Origin: Bacteroidales bacterium
Lineage (GTDB): Bacteria > Bacteroidota > Bacteroidia > Bacteroidales > JAGOPY01
Direction of reading: 5' to 3'
Assembly: GCA_023229505.1 (NCBI GenBank)
Contig: JALNZD010000032.1
Span: 1 to 47,608 of the forward strand
DNA: 47,608 bases
Shown: in pieces, positions 1-8,461 of the stretch
Position numbering within the stretch: the first letter of the stretch is position 1
Layout: the number at the start of each line of letters is the position of its first letter
Made by a program: the position numbers and the translations under genes
The notes under the pieces: generated by a model
What the model was told of the DNA's origin: nothing
Database searches by the model: none
What the model saw: only the letters and a program-made list of their open reading frames with translations

Positions 1-1
1 C

Positions 2-3000
2 AATGCCGGTGCGGCAAAATCATTAACAATCAACACCGGAGGCGTAGCCACCTGGACATCAGCCTTAATAACCAACATTGGAACAGGCGGAATAAACATA
101 GCTTCCACAGGTGATATAACCGGAGCATCCAATGGTGTGTTAACAACTACCGGAGGGCTTACTCTTAATGCAAATTTAACAAGCACATCAGTAACTATTA
201 CCATTCAAACAACTGCAGGACAAACAATTTCCGGCACAGGAACGCTGGCAAAATTAGATATCAGTGCGAACACCACCAATAATGGAATACTTACCGTTAC
301 TACCACTCTTGCGAGCACAGTAGCAAGCACCTTAACACAAGGCAGTTCCTCGACATTAACTTATGGAGGAAATACAGTAGCCCCAACGCTTGATGCAAGT
401 GCAATCGGTAATACAGTAGATTATAATCAAGCCGGAACGCAAACAATAAAAAGCACACCCTACCAGAATATAACCATTAGTGGCAGTGGCAACAAAACAT
501 TAGGCGGAGCCATAACCGTTAATGGCAACCTGACTGTTAATGCCGGAACCCTTGTTACGAGCACGTTCCAGATCACGGGGAATGCCACAGGAACGTTAAG
601 TGTAGCAGCAGGAGCGGCCCTAACATTAGGCCTTACAACTTCAGCTGCGGTAGTAGACTTTCCTGCCGACTTTACCACTGCAAATATTTCGCTTGACGCA
701 ACAAGTACCGTTACTTATCAGGGGAATAACATGCAAACAATTTCTTCTGTTCCAACATATGGAAATTTAACAATCAATACATTCTCCGGTTCCAAAGTAG
801 CAGACGGAGATATAACAGTAACAGGCAACCTGATTACAACAAGCCCTGTCACATTGGATATGACATCAAATACATTGAATTTAACCGGCACCTATACCGG
901 CACAGGAGCGCTATCGTTTAGTTCAGGGAATTTTAATATAGGTGGAACATTTACTAACACAGGCACCTTTACAGCGGGAACAGGAACAGTTACTTATAAT
1001 GGAAGCGGTGCCCAAGCCGTAAAAGGAATCACTTATTACAACCTGACCATAACCTCCGGCAATATTGCCACAGCCGGAGCCTCGTTTACCTGTAATAATA
1101 ATTTGTCACTTACATCGGGTACATTTGCTTCGGGAGCATTTACAATTATAGTATCCGGGGCAACAACCATCAGCGGAGGGACGCTCAGAACAAGCAACGC
1201 AGCCGGTTTATTCAACCTTCAGTCGTTATCGCTGACGGGAGGAAGTGTAGCAGGCACTGCAACGGGCAATGTGAATGTGGCTACCACGTTAAGTGTTCCA
1301 AGCGGCAGTGCGACCATTGGCCGCTGCAACTTAACCGTTACGGGCGCGACAACCGTTAGCGGGACATTAGATTTTAATAGTGCCTTAGGAGTAAAAACAT
1401 TAGGAGATATTACCATCAACATCGGTGGAACATGGACAAGCACGGGCAATTCAGCACTTACGATTACGGGAAGTTTAACGAATGACGGAACATTTGCCGA
1501 AGAGAACGGTATGGTAACTTTTATCGGTTCCTCAGCGCAAACAATCACCGGCGCTTGCACCTTCAATAATATAACAGTAAATAATGCAGCAGGAGTTACC
1601 GCCAGTGCAAATCAAACCGTGAATGGCGTGCTTTATTTAAGCTCCAATGCTTCTGCCACACAAGGGTGCCTTGAAATGAGTACTTATACCCTTACCATGG
1701 GCGCTAATGCAACTACCACAGGAACCGGCGATGTGACCGGGATTGTGAAACGGACAAGTTTGGATCCCGCCACTTCATATACCTTTGGGAATCAGTACAC
1801 AACAATAAACTTTCGGAATGTAGGAACTTTACCGACTGATGTCAGCGTGAAAATCACCATCGGCTCGGCACCAGCGTGGAAAACGGATGCTGTCGAAAGG
1901 ACTTACGATATCATCCAGACAGGAGGAAGCGGTAGTTTTACGACTTTAAACTTGCACTACCTTGATAGCGAACTTAATGGGAATACAGAAAATACGTTGG
2001 TCAAATGGGCCTGCGACGCTCCTTTTATACCGGGGACGGCGATAGAATTCGGCAGGTCAAATTATGAAGTGACGGACAACTGGGTTGGAACATCAAGCTT
2101 CGATGTATCACTTTGGCCCACAAGCTTTGACACAAGAATCGAGACAATAGGTAATTCTGTCCTCTCAAACACTACCTGGAATGGATCAATTAGTACAGTT
2201 TGGACTAACCCTGGTAACTGGACTCCAAAAGGTATTCCATCAGACTTAAGCGATGTCATAATTCCTGATACTTCAACAACCATCAACAACCCGACATTAG
2301 GTATATCTCTTGCAGTCGGAAGACTGACAATCGAGAGTGGAGGAATTTTGAACTCAGCGGCAACCTCCACCGTTACCATCTCTGGTGGTAACGGCGCGTG
2401 GAGTGACAACGGAGGTACATTTAATGCCAGCACAGGCACAGTGATTTTCACTAACGCGGTAGCCACAATATCCGGTGTAACGGATTTCTACAATGTGACG
2501 ATTAATTCCGGTGCGGTGTTGACACTGGGAAGCGGTGGTACAATGCGGATTAGCGGGACGATGACCAATAATGGAACATGGCGTGCAGCGCAACTAGCAA
2601 ATAATACCGTCGAGTATAATGGTGGAAGTCAGACAGTATTGAATCCTAACGGAGCCACTCCAGGCTACGATAACCTTATCCTCAGCGGTAGTGGAACTAA
2701 AACAATGCCAGGCACTGCACTGGCTATAGCCGGGGATTTCTCCATGTCGGACACAGCCACGGCCACTGCGGGTGCCGCGATGACTATCGAAGGCGACTTT
2801 ACCCTCGGCTCAGGAACCACGTTTACCACGGGGGCATTGAGTCATTCAATCGGCGGGGACTTCTTGAACAACGGCGGCACCTTTACTGCCATCGGAAACA
2901 CCATTATGCTCGATGGCAGCAGCGCACAAACAATTGGCGGGACTGCTGCTACAATGTTTGACAATCTTACTTTAAACAACGCAGCCGGTGCCTTGCTTGG

Positions 3001-3982
3001 AAACAGTGAAATCGTAAATGGCACACTAACGTTGACAAGCGGAAGATTGACGACTACCTCTTCCTATACACTAACCATGGGAACAGCGGGAATTATTTCA
3101 GGTGGCAGCATCAGTTCTTATGTCAACGGCAACCTGCAGAAGAATTTCCCGACCAATGCAGGAACACAGTCGTTCACTTATACGATCGGGGATGCCTCCA
3201 TCTACACCCCGGTAGTACTGGATATCAGTAACGTCAATATTAGCTCCAACCCGGTCAATATCATTGCATACATCGCATCTACCGATACCAATGAAAGCAG
3301 TGGCTCGGGGATCGACCAGACCAAAAAAGCAGACTGCTACTGGTTCGTGAATGAAAATGCATCACCCGGTATATTTGACACCTACGATATCACGTTAAAT
3401 CTTTCAAACACCACAAATTCGGGGGAAGCCGGCGGAACTATTGAAGGCTATACTATTAAAAAATTCGATCCTTCCACGTGGGCTTCAACTTCCAGCACTG
3501 TGACCAATAATTCTGAGGGTAACAGAACCATCAAAGCCACCGGCCTGACGAGTTTCAGCGATTTTGAATCGGGTGAAGACTGCACTGCACCAACCATTAC
3601 ACTGGGGGGCAATCCATCAGTATGCAGCGACACAATATCGGTAAATCTTACCTATAGCGCAACGACAGGCAGCCCGGATCAGTATACCATCGATTATAAT
3701 GCAGCGGCCGAAGGACAAGGGTTTGCCGATGTAGCCTATACAACGCTGCCATCGAGCCCGATTTTACTAACCGTACCGGGAGGAGCTGCTGAAGGAACAT
3801 ATAATGGAACACTTAAAGTTAAAAACAGTTCGACGGGTTGCGAAAGCAGCGGGTATGAGATAACTGTGACGGTAACGAATTGCGGCTATTTGATACCACT
3901 GTCCAACTGGTCATTGTTCATGGCAATCGGTCTGATGCTTGTGGCTTCTGCATTCATTTACAGGAGAAGGATTTCGGGATAA
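2..3982 (+). CDS. 3' part of giant repetitive beta-rich surface protein with IPxxxW/TM/Arg C-terminal tail (5' truncated)
   Basis: The reading frame is open from the first bases of the window, so the gene starts upstream; the in-frame GTG at 137 is not its true start. The visible ~1327 residues are Thr/Gly/Ser/Asn-rich and built from imperfect repeats. These combine a TFTxGTGTVTYNG-like strand, an AQTI-like strand and a YxNLTI-like strand, which suggests a beta-helix or adhesin stalk. Near the C-terminus (about 3580-3890) is a cysteine-containing Ig/PKD-like segment. The last ~30 residues read CGY-LIPLSNW, a hydrophobic helix, then YRRRISG. This resembles the IPTL/PEP-CTERM type of sorting tail rather than a T9SS domain. 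The family suggests a cell-surface structural or adhesive role; the ligand is unknown. The next gene starts 135 bp downstream and appears to be a separate unit. Confidence 0.85.
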   Translation, partial: NAGAAKSLTINTGGVATWTSALITNIGTGGINIASTGDITGASNGVLTTTGGLTLNANLTSTSVTITIQTTAGQTISGTGTLAKLDISANTTNNGILTVTTTLASTVASTLTQGSSSTLTYGGNTVAPTLDASAIGNTVDYNQAGTQTIKSTPYQNITISGSGNKTLGGAITVNGNLTVNAGTLVTSTFQITGNATGTLSVAAGAALTLGLTTSAAVVDFPADFTTANISLDATSTVTYQGNNMQTISSVPTYGNLTINTFSGSKVADGDITVTGNLITTSPVTLDMTSNTLNLTGTYTGTGALSFSSGNFNIGGTFTNTGTFTAGTGTVTYNGSGAQAVKGITYYNLTITSGNIATAGASFTCNNNLSLTSGTFASGAFTIIVSGATTISGGTLRTSNAAGLFNLQSLSLTGGSVAGTATGNVNVATTLSVPSGSATIGRCNLTVTGATTVSGTLDFNSALGVKTLGDITINIGGTWTSTGNSALTITGSLTNDGTFAEENGMVTFIGSSAQTITGACTFNNITVNNAAGVTASANQTVNGVLYLSSNASATQGCLEMSTYTLTMGANATTTGTGDVTGIVKRTSLDPATSYTFGNQYTTINFRNVGTLPTDVSVKITIGSAPAWKTDAVERTYDIIQTGGSGSFTTLNLHYLDSELNGNTENTLVKWACDAPFIPGTAIEFGRSNYEVTDNWVGTSSFDVSLWPTSFDTRIETIGNSVLSNTTWNGSISTVWTNPGNWTPKGIPSDLSDVIIPDTSTTINNPTLGISLAVGRLTIESGGILNSAATSTVTISGGNGAWSDNGGTFNASTGTVIFTNAVATISGVTDFYNVTINSGAVLTLGSGGTMRISGTMTNNGTWRAAQLANNTVEYNGGSQTVLNPNGATPGYDNLILSGSGTKTMPGTALAIAGDFSMSDTATATAGAAMTIEGDFTLGSGTTFTTGALSHSIGGDFLNNGGTFTAIGNTIMLDGSSAQTIGGTAATMFDNLTLNNAAGALLGNSEIVNGTLTLTSGRLTTTSSYTLTMGTAGIISGGSISSYVNGNLQKNFPTNAGTQSFTYTIGDASIYTPVVLDISNVNISSNPVNIIAYIASTDTNESSGSGIDQTKKADCYWFVNENASPGIFDTYDITLNLSNTTNSGEAGGTIEGYTIKKFDPSTWASTSSTVTNNSEGNRTIKATGLTSFSDFESGEDCTAPTITLGGNPSVCSDTISVNLTYSATTGSPDQYTIDYNAAAEGQGFADVAYTTLPSSPILLTVPGGAAEGTYNGTLKVKNSSTGCESSGYEITVTVTNCGYLIPLSNWSLFMAIGLMLVASAFIYRRRISG

Positions 3983-4117
3983 GTTGCTCTAATCTGTGAA
4001 TAAAAGTTTCCCTGGTCCGGATATATATTCATCTTCTTTTCTAAATTTACCTCATTAAAAAAGAACTTAAAATAATTAAGCTGTTTCTACGTTTAATCTC
4101 AGCCAAATGAAAATAAT

Positions 4118-4813
4118 ATGACCGGATTTTTTTTATTGCAGATCAGTACTAGTAACGACTTAATCAGCGGACAGGCCAACCCGTCTGAAATCACTCTTTC
4201 TGTCTATGACCTCGCCCTTAAAGGCGGATGGATTATGGCAATCCTCGGTGTTCTATCCATCATAGCAGTTTATATTTTTATTGAACGGTTTCTGACTATC
4301 AAAAAGGCCAGCCAGGATGACAAACATTTCATGAACAATATTCGTGATTTCATGCACAACGGCAGATTGGATTCGGCCTTAGCGCTTTGCCGTAACAATG
4401 AAAGTCCGATTGCCAGGATGATAGAAAAAGGGCTGATTCGCATAGGCCGGCCTTTAAATGATATTAATACCGCCATTGAAAATGTCGGTAAGCTTGAAGT
4501 AGCGAAAATGGAGAAAAACATTGCCGGACTGGCCACTATTGCCGGAGCAGCGCCTATGCTCGGCTTCCTGGGAACCGTGATCGGGATGATTGTTGCCTTT
4601 TATGACATGTCTATGGCGGGAAATAACATCGATATTACACTCCTTTCCAACGGCATATACCAGGCCATGGTAACCACGGTTGGTGGTTTAATTGTGGGTA
4701 TCTTTGCACTCGTCTTCTATAACATATTGGTTTCCAGGGTTGAAAATTTAGTCTTCATCCTGGAAGCACGCGCTTCTGAATTCATGGATCTCCTGCACGA
4801 GCCTGCATCTTAA
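4118..4813 (+). CDS. exbB: MotA/TolQ/ExbB proton-channel family protein
   Basis: 231 residues, the usual ExbB/TolQ length. There is a transmembrane segment near residues 34-52 (GWIMAILGVLSIIAVYIFI), a cytoplasmic charged loop, and two further transmembrane segments near 137-160 and 185-205. The conserved ExbB core is visible (IAGAAPMLGFLGTVIGM and the following GIYQAMVTTVGGLIVGI). In the family it forms, with ExbD, the inner-membrane proton-driven motor that energises TonB-dependent outer-membrane transport. It is followed 12 bp later by exbD, and tonB-like comes next, so this is an energy-transduction operon. The ATG at 4118 is chosen because the ATG at 4107 hits a stop after four codons. 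No strong Shine-Dalgarno is seen, which is usual for Bacteroidota. Confidence 0.93.
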   Translation: MTGFFLLQISTSNDLISGQANPSEITLSVYDLALKGGWIMAILGVLSIIAVYIFIERFLTIKKASQDDKHFMNNIRDFMHNGRLDSALALCRNNESPIARMIEKGLIRIGRPLNDINTAIENVGKLEVAKMEKNIAGLATIAGAAPMLGFLGTVIGMIVAFYDMSMAGNNIDITLLSNGIYQAMVTTVGGLIVGIFALVFYNILVSRVENLVFILEARASEFMDLLHEPAS

Positions 4814-4825
4814 AACTTAAACGCC

Positions 4826-5236
4826 ATGCCAATCCACGCCAGAAATAAAATCAATGCTTCATTCAGCATGGCTTCCATGTCTGACCTGGTTTTTCTTCTA
4901 TTGATCTTTTTTATGATCACTTCTACACTAGTTGCTCCAAACGCCATCAAGCTCCTGCTTCCAAGCAGTAATAGCAAGACCATGGCCAAACAAACAGTCA
5001 CAGTCTATATTAATAAAAATCAGAATTTCTTTGTTGAAGAACTCCAGGTTAATGAGGATATCCTCGAATCCCAGATCGCTCAGAAACTTACAGGGCAGAC
5101 GGAAGGTACAGTCGTTTTAAGGGCTGATAAATCAGTACCTGTTCAGCACATAGTAACAGTTATTGATGCTGTTAATGGGATCAACCGGAAAAATGGGACA
5201 AAACATAAGGTGATCCTGGCTACTTTGCCAAAATGA
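4826..5236 (+). CDS. exbD: ExbD/TolR biopolymer transport protein
   Basis: 136 residues. It has a short cytoplasmic N-terminus, then one transmembrane helix (about residues 19-38) preceded by SMSDLVFLLLIFFMITST, which carries the conserved membrane Asp of ExbD/TolR proton pathways. A periplasmic C-terminal domain follows. The stop codon overlaps the next start codon in an ATGA arrangement (5233-5236), so the gene is probably translationally coupled to the tonB-like gene. It is the partner of the upstream ExbB in a proton-motive-force motor. The family assignment is firm; whether it serves TonB-dependent uptake or a Tol/gliding-like function is not decided by sequence. Confidence 0.92.
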   Translation: MPIHARNKINASFSMASMSDLVFLLLIFFMITSTLVAPNAIKLLLPSSNSKTMAKQTVTVYINKNQNFFVEELQVNEDILESQIAQKLTGQTEGTVVLRADKSVPVQHIVTVIDAVNGINRKNGTKHKVILATLPK

Positions 5237-6108
5237 TAAACGAGAAAAAAAACAGGATTAAGGGCATATTGGGAACCATCCTATTTCATGTGGGATTGCT
5301 GGTTTTATTGCTCTTTCTGGCCTTACGGACCCCACTGCCTCTACCGGGGGAAGAAGGCGTACTGGTTAATCTTGGTTTTGATGAGACCGGCATGGGTATG
5401 GATCAGCAGGAACAGCCTGCCCCTGCCGAGCCTTTGCCTCAGCCAACATCTTCCAGGCAGGAGCCGGAAGAAGATGAATACCTGGTACAGGATGTAGAAG
5501 AGGCGCCTGCGATCAGAGAGAAAATAGTTGAAGAAAAAAAGAAAGAGCCTGAAAAAGTCATTCCGAAACCTGAACCAGAGCCGGTCAAAGAGATAATCCA
5601 ACCCGAACCCATGCCCGAGCCTAAGCCTCAGCCTAACCCCAAAGCTATGTATAAAGGCAAGAGCACTACAACGACACAGGGCGGCCAGGAAGGTCAGACC
5701 GGGAAGCCAGGCGACCAGGGCAATCCCAATGGCACACCCGGTGCTCCCACTTATAAGGGTGCGGGTGGAGAAGGAGCAGGAACGGGAAGTGGCAAAGGAA
5801 CAGGAACCGGAACCGGAGATGGAGCGGGAGATGGTATCTCTTATAGTTTGGGTGGAAGAGGCTCTTTGATGCTCCACAAACCTTCCTATGATTCCAAAGA
5901 ACAAGGGAAAGTGGTGGTAACTATAAAAGTAGACAAGCAGGGAAATGTCGTCAGTGCCGTGGCCGGTGCAAAAGGAACCAATGTTTCCGATCAGACATTA
6001 TGGCAATTGGCTAAGGACGCGGCACTCCGGTCCCGGTTCATCGCTAATCCCAATGCGCCCGACACACAAGTCGGCACGATCACCTATAATTTTATCCGGC
6101 AGAATTAA
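5233..6108 (+). CDS. TonB-like energy transducer with Pro/Glu/Lys and Gly-rich linkers
   Basis: 291 residues. An N-terminal transmembrane anchor lies at about residues 11-29. A long Pro/Glu/Lys-rich linker (about 60-140) with repeated PEP/PKP motifs follows, then a Gly/Thr-rich stretch (about 150-205), and a C-terminal domain of about 85 residues. The C-terminal domain contains GKVVVTIKVDKQGNVVSA and ends in a YNFIRQN strand, typical of TonB/energy-transducer domains. By family, the linker would span the periplasm and pass ExbBD energy to outer-membrane receptors. It overlaps exbD by 4 nt and lies 22 nt before folC, so all four genes may be co-transcribed. The C-terminal domain is TonB-like but divergent, so no symbol is assigned. 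Confidence 0.8.
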   Translation: MINEKKNRIKGILGTILFHVGLLVLLLFLALRTPLPLPGEEGVLVNLGFDETGMGMDQQEQPAPAEPLPQPTSSRQEPEEDEYLVQDVEEAPAIREKIVEEKKKEPEKVIPKPEPEPVKEIIQPEPMPEPKPQPNPKAMYKGKSTTTTQGGQEGQTGKPGDQGNPNGTPGAPTYKGAGGEGAGTGSGKGTGTGTGDGAGDGISYSLGGRGSLMLHKPSYDSKEQGKVVVTIKVDKQGNVVSAVAGAKGTNVSDQTLWQLAKDAALRSRFIANPNAPDTQVGTITYNFIRQN

Positions 6109-6130
6109 TTATCTCATTCAATTTACAAAT

Positions 6131-7423
6131 ATGAATTACCGGCAGACCCTGGACTACCTGTTCGCTCAACTGCCGATGTTTCATCGCATTGGTGCTGCCG
6201 CTTACCGGGCTGACCTCAGCAATACTATTAATTTATGCACCTTGCTCGGCCACCCGGAAAATACTTTTAAATCTGTGCACATTGCCGGTACCAACGGAAA
6301 AGGATCCACTTCGCACCTGATCGCTTCTGTTTTACAAAGTGCCGGCTACAAAACAGGGTTGTACACTTCACCCCACTTGAAAGATTTCAGGGAAAGGATC
6401 CGGATCAACGGAAAGAAAATCCCTAAAAGTTTTGTCAGCAAGTTCGTCAACCGTTACAGAAATCAGTTTGAACCTGTTGAAGCATCCTTTTTTGAATACA
6501 CCGCTGTGATGGCATTTCAGTATTTTGCAAAAGAAAAGGTCGATGTGGCCATCATCGAAACCGGGATGGGGGGCAGGTTGGATTCTACTAACGTCATAAC
6601 CCCGTTAATCAGTGTGATTACTAACATCAGTAAGGATCACACAGCGTTTTTAGGTGAAACTTTACCAGCCATTGCTGCAGAAAAAGCCGGCATTATCAAA
6701 CCCGGCGTGCCGATAATAATCGGCGAAACACAACCGGAAGTCCGGGAAGTTTTCCTGGCTAAGGCTAAAGCGTTGAAGTCACCGATTCTGTTTGCTGACC
6801 AAAACTTTAAAATGATAAGAACAGGCTTGAGAAAGGGTTCGTTTTATATGGCAGCTTCCACGGGGGACTCTATCCCCGGGGATGGAGTCCTGTTGTATTG
6901 CCCACTCAGCGGAATCTACCAGGAGAAGAATATCATTTCAAGCTTCCAGGTTATTAAACTTTTAACAGAATCAGGATTCAACATTCCCGAAGGTGCCATC
7001 ACGTCAGGTTATAAAAATGTGATCCGGCAGACAGGACTGCAGGGCAGGTGGCAGTCACTGCCCGGTAAACCAAAGACTATCTGTGATGTTGGCCATAATG
7101 AAGCGGGAATAAGATATATCCTCGAACAACTGGGCCAGGAAAAATTCGACCGTTTGCATTGGGTTTTTGGGTTAGTAAATGACAAGGATGCGGACAGTAT
7201 CCTTAAATTATTGCCACGCCATGCAGTTTACTATTTCTGCAAGGCGAATATTCCAAGGGGTTTGGAAGCTTTAGAATTGCAACAGAAGGCTCTGGCATAT
7301 GGACTGAAGGGAGAAGTGTATCAATCTGTCAGGGAAGCATTTATGGCAGCCCGGAATTCAGCCAATTCGAATGATCTGGTTCTTATAGGGGGAAGCACCT
7401 TCGTAGTTGCGGAAGTGCTTTGA
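6131..7423 (+). CDS. folC: Bifunctional folylpolyglutamate synthase/dihydrofolate synthase
   Basis: 430 residues, normal for FolC, an ATP-dependent Mur-ligase-fold enzyme that makes dihydrofolate and adds glutamates to folates. Visible motifs are the P-loop HIAGTNGKGST, TSPHLKDFRERI, the metal-binding region ETGMGGRLDSTN, SKDHTAFLGETL followed by AAEKAGIIKPG, and in the C-terminal domain GRWQ and CDVGHNEAGI. The frame stays open upstream into tonB, but homology begins at MNYRQTLDYLF, so the ATG at 6131 is taken as the start. It sits 22 nt after the tonB-like gene on the same strand and converges with the ThiS-like gene, leaving only 2 bp between stop codons. Confidence 0.93.
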   Translation: MNYRQTLDYLFAQLPMFHRIGAAAYRADLSNTINLCTLLGHPENTFKSVHIAGTNGKGSTSHLIASVLQSAGYKTGLYTSPHLKDFRERIRINGKKIPKSFVSKFVNRYRNQFEPVEASFFEYTAVMAFQYFAKEKVDVAIIETGMGGRLDSTNVITPLISVITNISKDHTAFLGETLPAIAAEKAGIIKPGVPIIIGETQPEVREVFLAKAKALKSPILFADQNFKMIRTGLRKGSFYMAASTGDSIPGDGVLLYCPLSGIYQEKNIISSFQVIKLLTESGFNIPEGAITSGYKNVIRQTGLQGRWQSLPGKPKTICDVGHNEAGIRYILEQLGQEKFDRLHWVFGLVNDKDADSILKLLPRHAVYYFCKANIPRGLEALELQQKALAYGLKGEVYQSVREAFMAARNSANSNDLVLIGGSTFVVAEVL

Positions 7424-7425
7424 TC

Positions 7426-7629
7426 TTAACCTCCGCTGATAAGATGCAAAACTATCACATCATCCCCAGCCTTGATCATCACATTATCACGGTCCACTTT
7501 TTTCACTAATAAACCATTGATCTTAGTCACCAGCATAGGGAAAGTGAAATTTTTATATTGAATAAGTTCCGCCAGCGTGAGCTGATCACGTTCAATAATT
7601 TCTTTGTTATTATTTAACTGAATTTCCAT
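7426..7629 (-). CDS. thiS: ThiS/MoaD-family sulfur-carrier protein
   Basis: 67 residues with a beta-grasp/ubiquitin-like pattern, ending in the C-terminal Gly-Gly (LISGG) that sulfur carriers need for adenylation and thiocarboxylate formation. Length and sequence fit ThiS better than canonical MoaD. The gene follows the ThiF-like gene by 3 bp, so the carrier and its activating enzyme form a pair. ThiS normally donates sulfur for the thiamine thiazole, but no other thiamine gene is nearby. The pair diverges from a tungstopterin enzyme gene, so a role in dithiolene sulfur for the pterin cofactor is a possible alternative (inference). Confidence 0.85.
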   Translation of the reverse strand: MEIQLNNNKEIIERDQLTLAELIQYKNFTFPMLVTKINGLLVKKVDRDNVMIKAGDDVIVLHLISGG

Positions 7630-7632
7630 CTT

Positions 7633-8223
7633 TTACATTTTACCTAAAATAATCTCTAATACCTGGTTTGCCTGCATGTTCGCTACAACGCCAACACGCG
7701 GAGCCAGCGGCGGAAAATCTTCCGATACTTCATTAGACCCATCCCCAAAAAAATACAGCTTTCCAGTAACCGTCATTCCAATTGACTCATTCTCACCCCA
7801 TCCGGCCAGCCCGCTCCCGCAAATGAGATAATGATCCGGCATTTTTTCAAGCACCGTTTCGACAATCATCTGCTTCATTTCAGCCCGGTCGAAAGCTTCC
7901 ACGATCACATCACATTCTTTAAAGATATCAGGAATATTTTCCTCATTAAGCTGAATCTCATGCGTTTCGACCTTAATCAAAGGATCAATCCTGTTAATAT
8001 TCTCTTTCAAGGCAATCACTTTAGCTTTACCTACCTGATCAGTAAAAAAATACTGCCGGTTCAGGTTCGAAACATCTACCTTATCATAATCGGTGATTAC
8101 CAGTTTCCCCACTCCTACCCTCGCTAAAGCTACAGCACAATTTGAGCCAAGACCACCGCAGCCGGCGATCCCGACGACCTTGTCCTTAAGTTTGGTTCTG
8201 ATGTGTTGGTCATTCATGGTCAT
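7633..8223 (-). CDS. thiF: ThiF/MoeB/HesA-family E1-like adenylyltransferase (short family-2 type)
   Basis: 196 residues. It has an N-terminal nucleotide-binding Rossmann motif GCGGLGSN (residues 21-28), then the family landmarks ITDYDKVDVSNLNRQ (about 43-57) and VEAFDRAE (about 108-115). These are typical of enzymes that adenylate the C-terminal Gly of a sulfur carrier. The length and the absence of CxxC zinc pairs match the short ThiF family rather than MoeB. There are two ATG codons at the start (8223 and 8217); either could be used. It is transcribed away from the AOR gene, and its carrier ThiS follows. The in-vivo acceptor (thiazole or molybdo/tungstopterin) cannot be read from sequence. 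Confidence 0.88.
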   Translation of the reverse strand: MTMNDQHIRTKLKDKVVGIAGCGGLGSNCAVALARVGVGKLVITDYDKVDVSNLNRQYFFTDQVGKAKVIALKENINRIDPLIKVETHEIQLNEENIPDIFKECDVIVEAFDRAEMKQMIVETVLEKMPDHYLICGSGLAGWGENESIGMTVTGKLYFFGDGSNEVSEDFPPLAPRVGVVANMQANQVLEIILGKM

Positions 8224-8228
8224 TGATA

Positions 8229-8283
8229 GTCATTAAGTTGTCATAAAGTTGTCATAAAGTTGTCATAAGGTTGTCATAAGGTT
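8229..8283. repeat. Tandem 11-bp repeat, five units
   Basis: Five consecutive 11-bp units of the form GTCATaAaGTT (GTCATTAAGTT, GTCATAAAGTT twice, GTCATAAGGTT twice) begin 6 bp upstream of the ThiF-like start codon. They lie between divergent genes, in what would be the thiF leader. Confidence 0.9.
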
Positions 8284-8303
8284 GTTTAAAAAGTGTTTTC
8301 ATT

Positions 8304-8345
<42 letters not shown>

Positions 8346-8353
8346 CCTATTAA

Positions 8354-8361
8354 CAAAATTA
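8354..8361 (-). promoter_or_regulatory. Possible -7 element for thiF-thiS
   Basis: On the minus strand this reads TAATTTTG, a match to the Bacteroidota TAnnTTTG element. It would give a leader of about 120 nt containing both tandem repeat arrays. No good -33 TTTG is seen at the usual spacing. Confidence 0.3.
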
Positions 8362-8418
8362 AGCAATTCAGCTCTTCATGGAATAATATTAATTCCTTCC
8401 AGCCATTTCAAAAATTTC

Positions 8419-8426
8419 TACTTTTG
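8419..8426 (+). promoter_or_regulatory. Probable -7 promoter element for AOR
   Basis: TACTTTTG matches the Bacteroidota -7 consensus TAnnTTTG and lies 35 bp before the AOR start codon. The same octamer, in the context TTTCTACTTTTG, occurs upstream of the NuoE-like gene on the other strand. The -33 element is weak. Confidence 0.5.
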
Positions 8427-8461
8427 TGCTGCTAATTAATTAACAATAAAATTCTGAAAAT

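Noticed and set aside
5945..6130. Upstream extension of the folC frame by 62 codons
   Set aside because: The extension lies inside the TonB-like coding region and has no FolC homology; FolC begins at the ATG at 6131.
8346..8461. ModE-type palindrome upstream of AOR matching the one at 11597
   Set aside because: I looked for CATATCG/CGATATG arms in the AOR upstream region and found none, so shared control is not supported.
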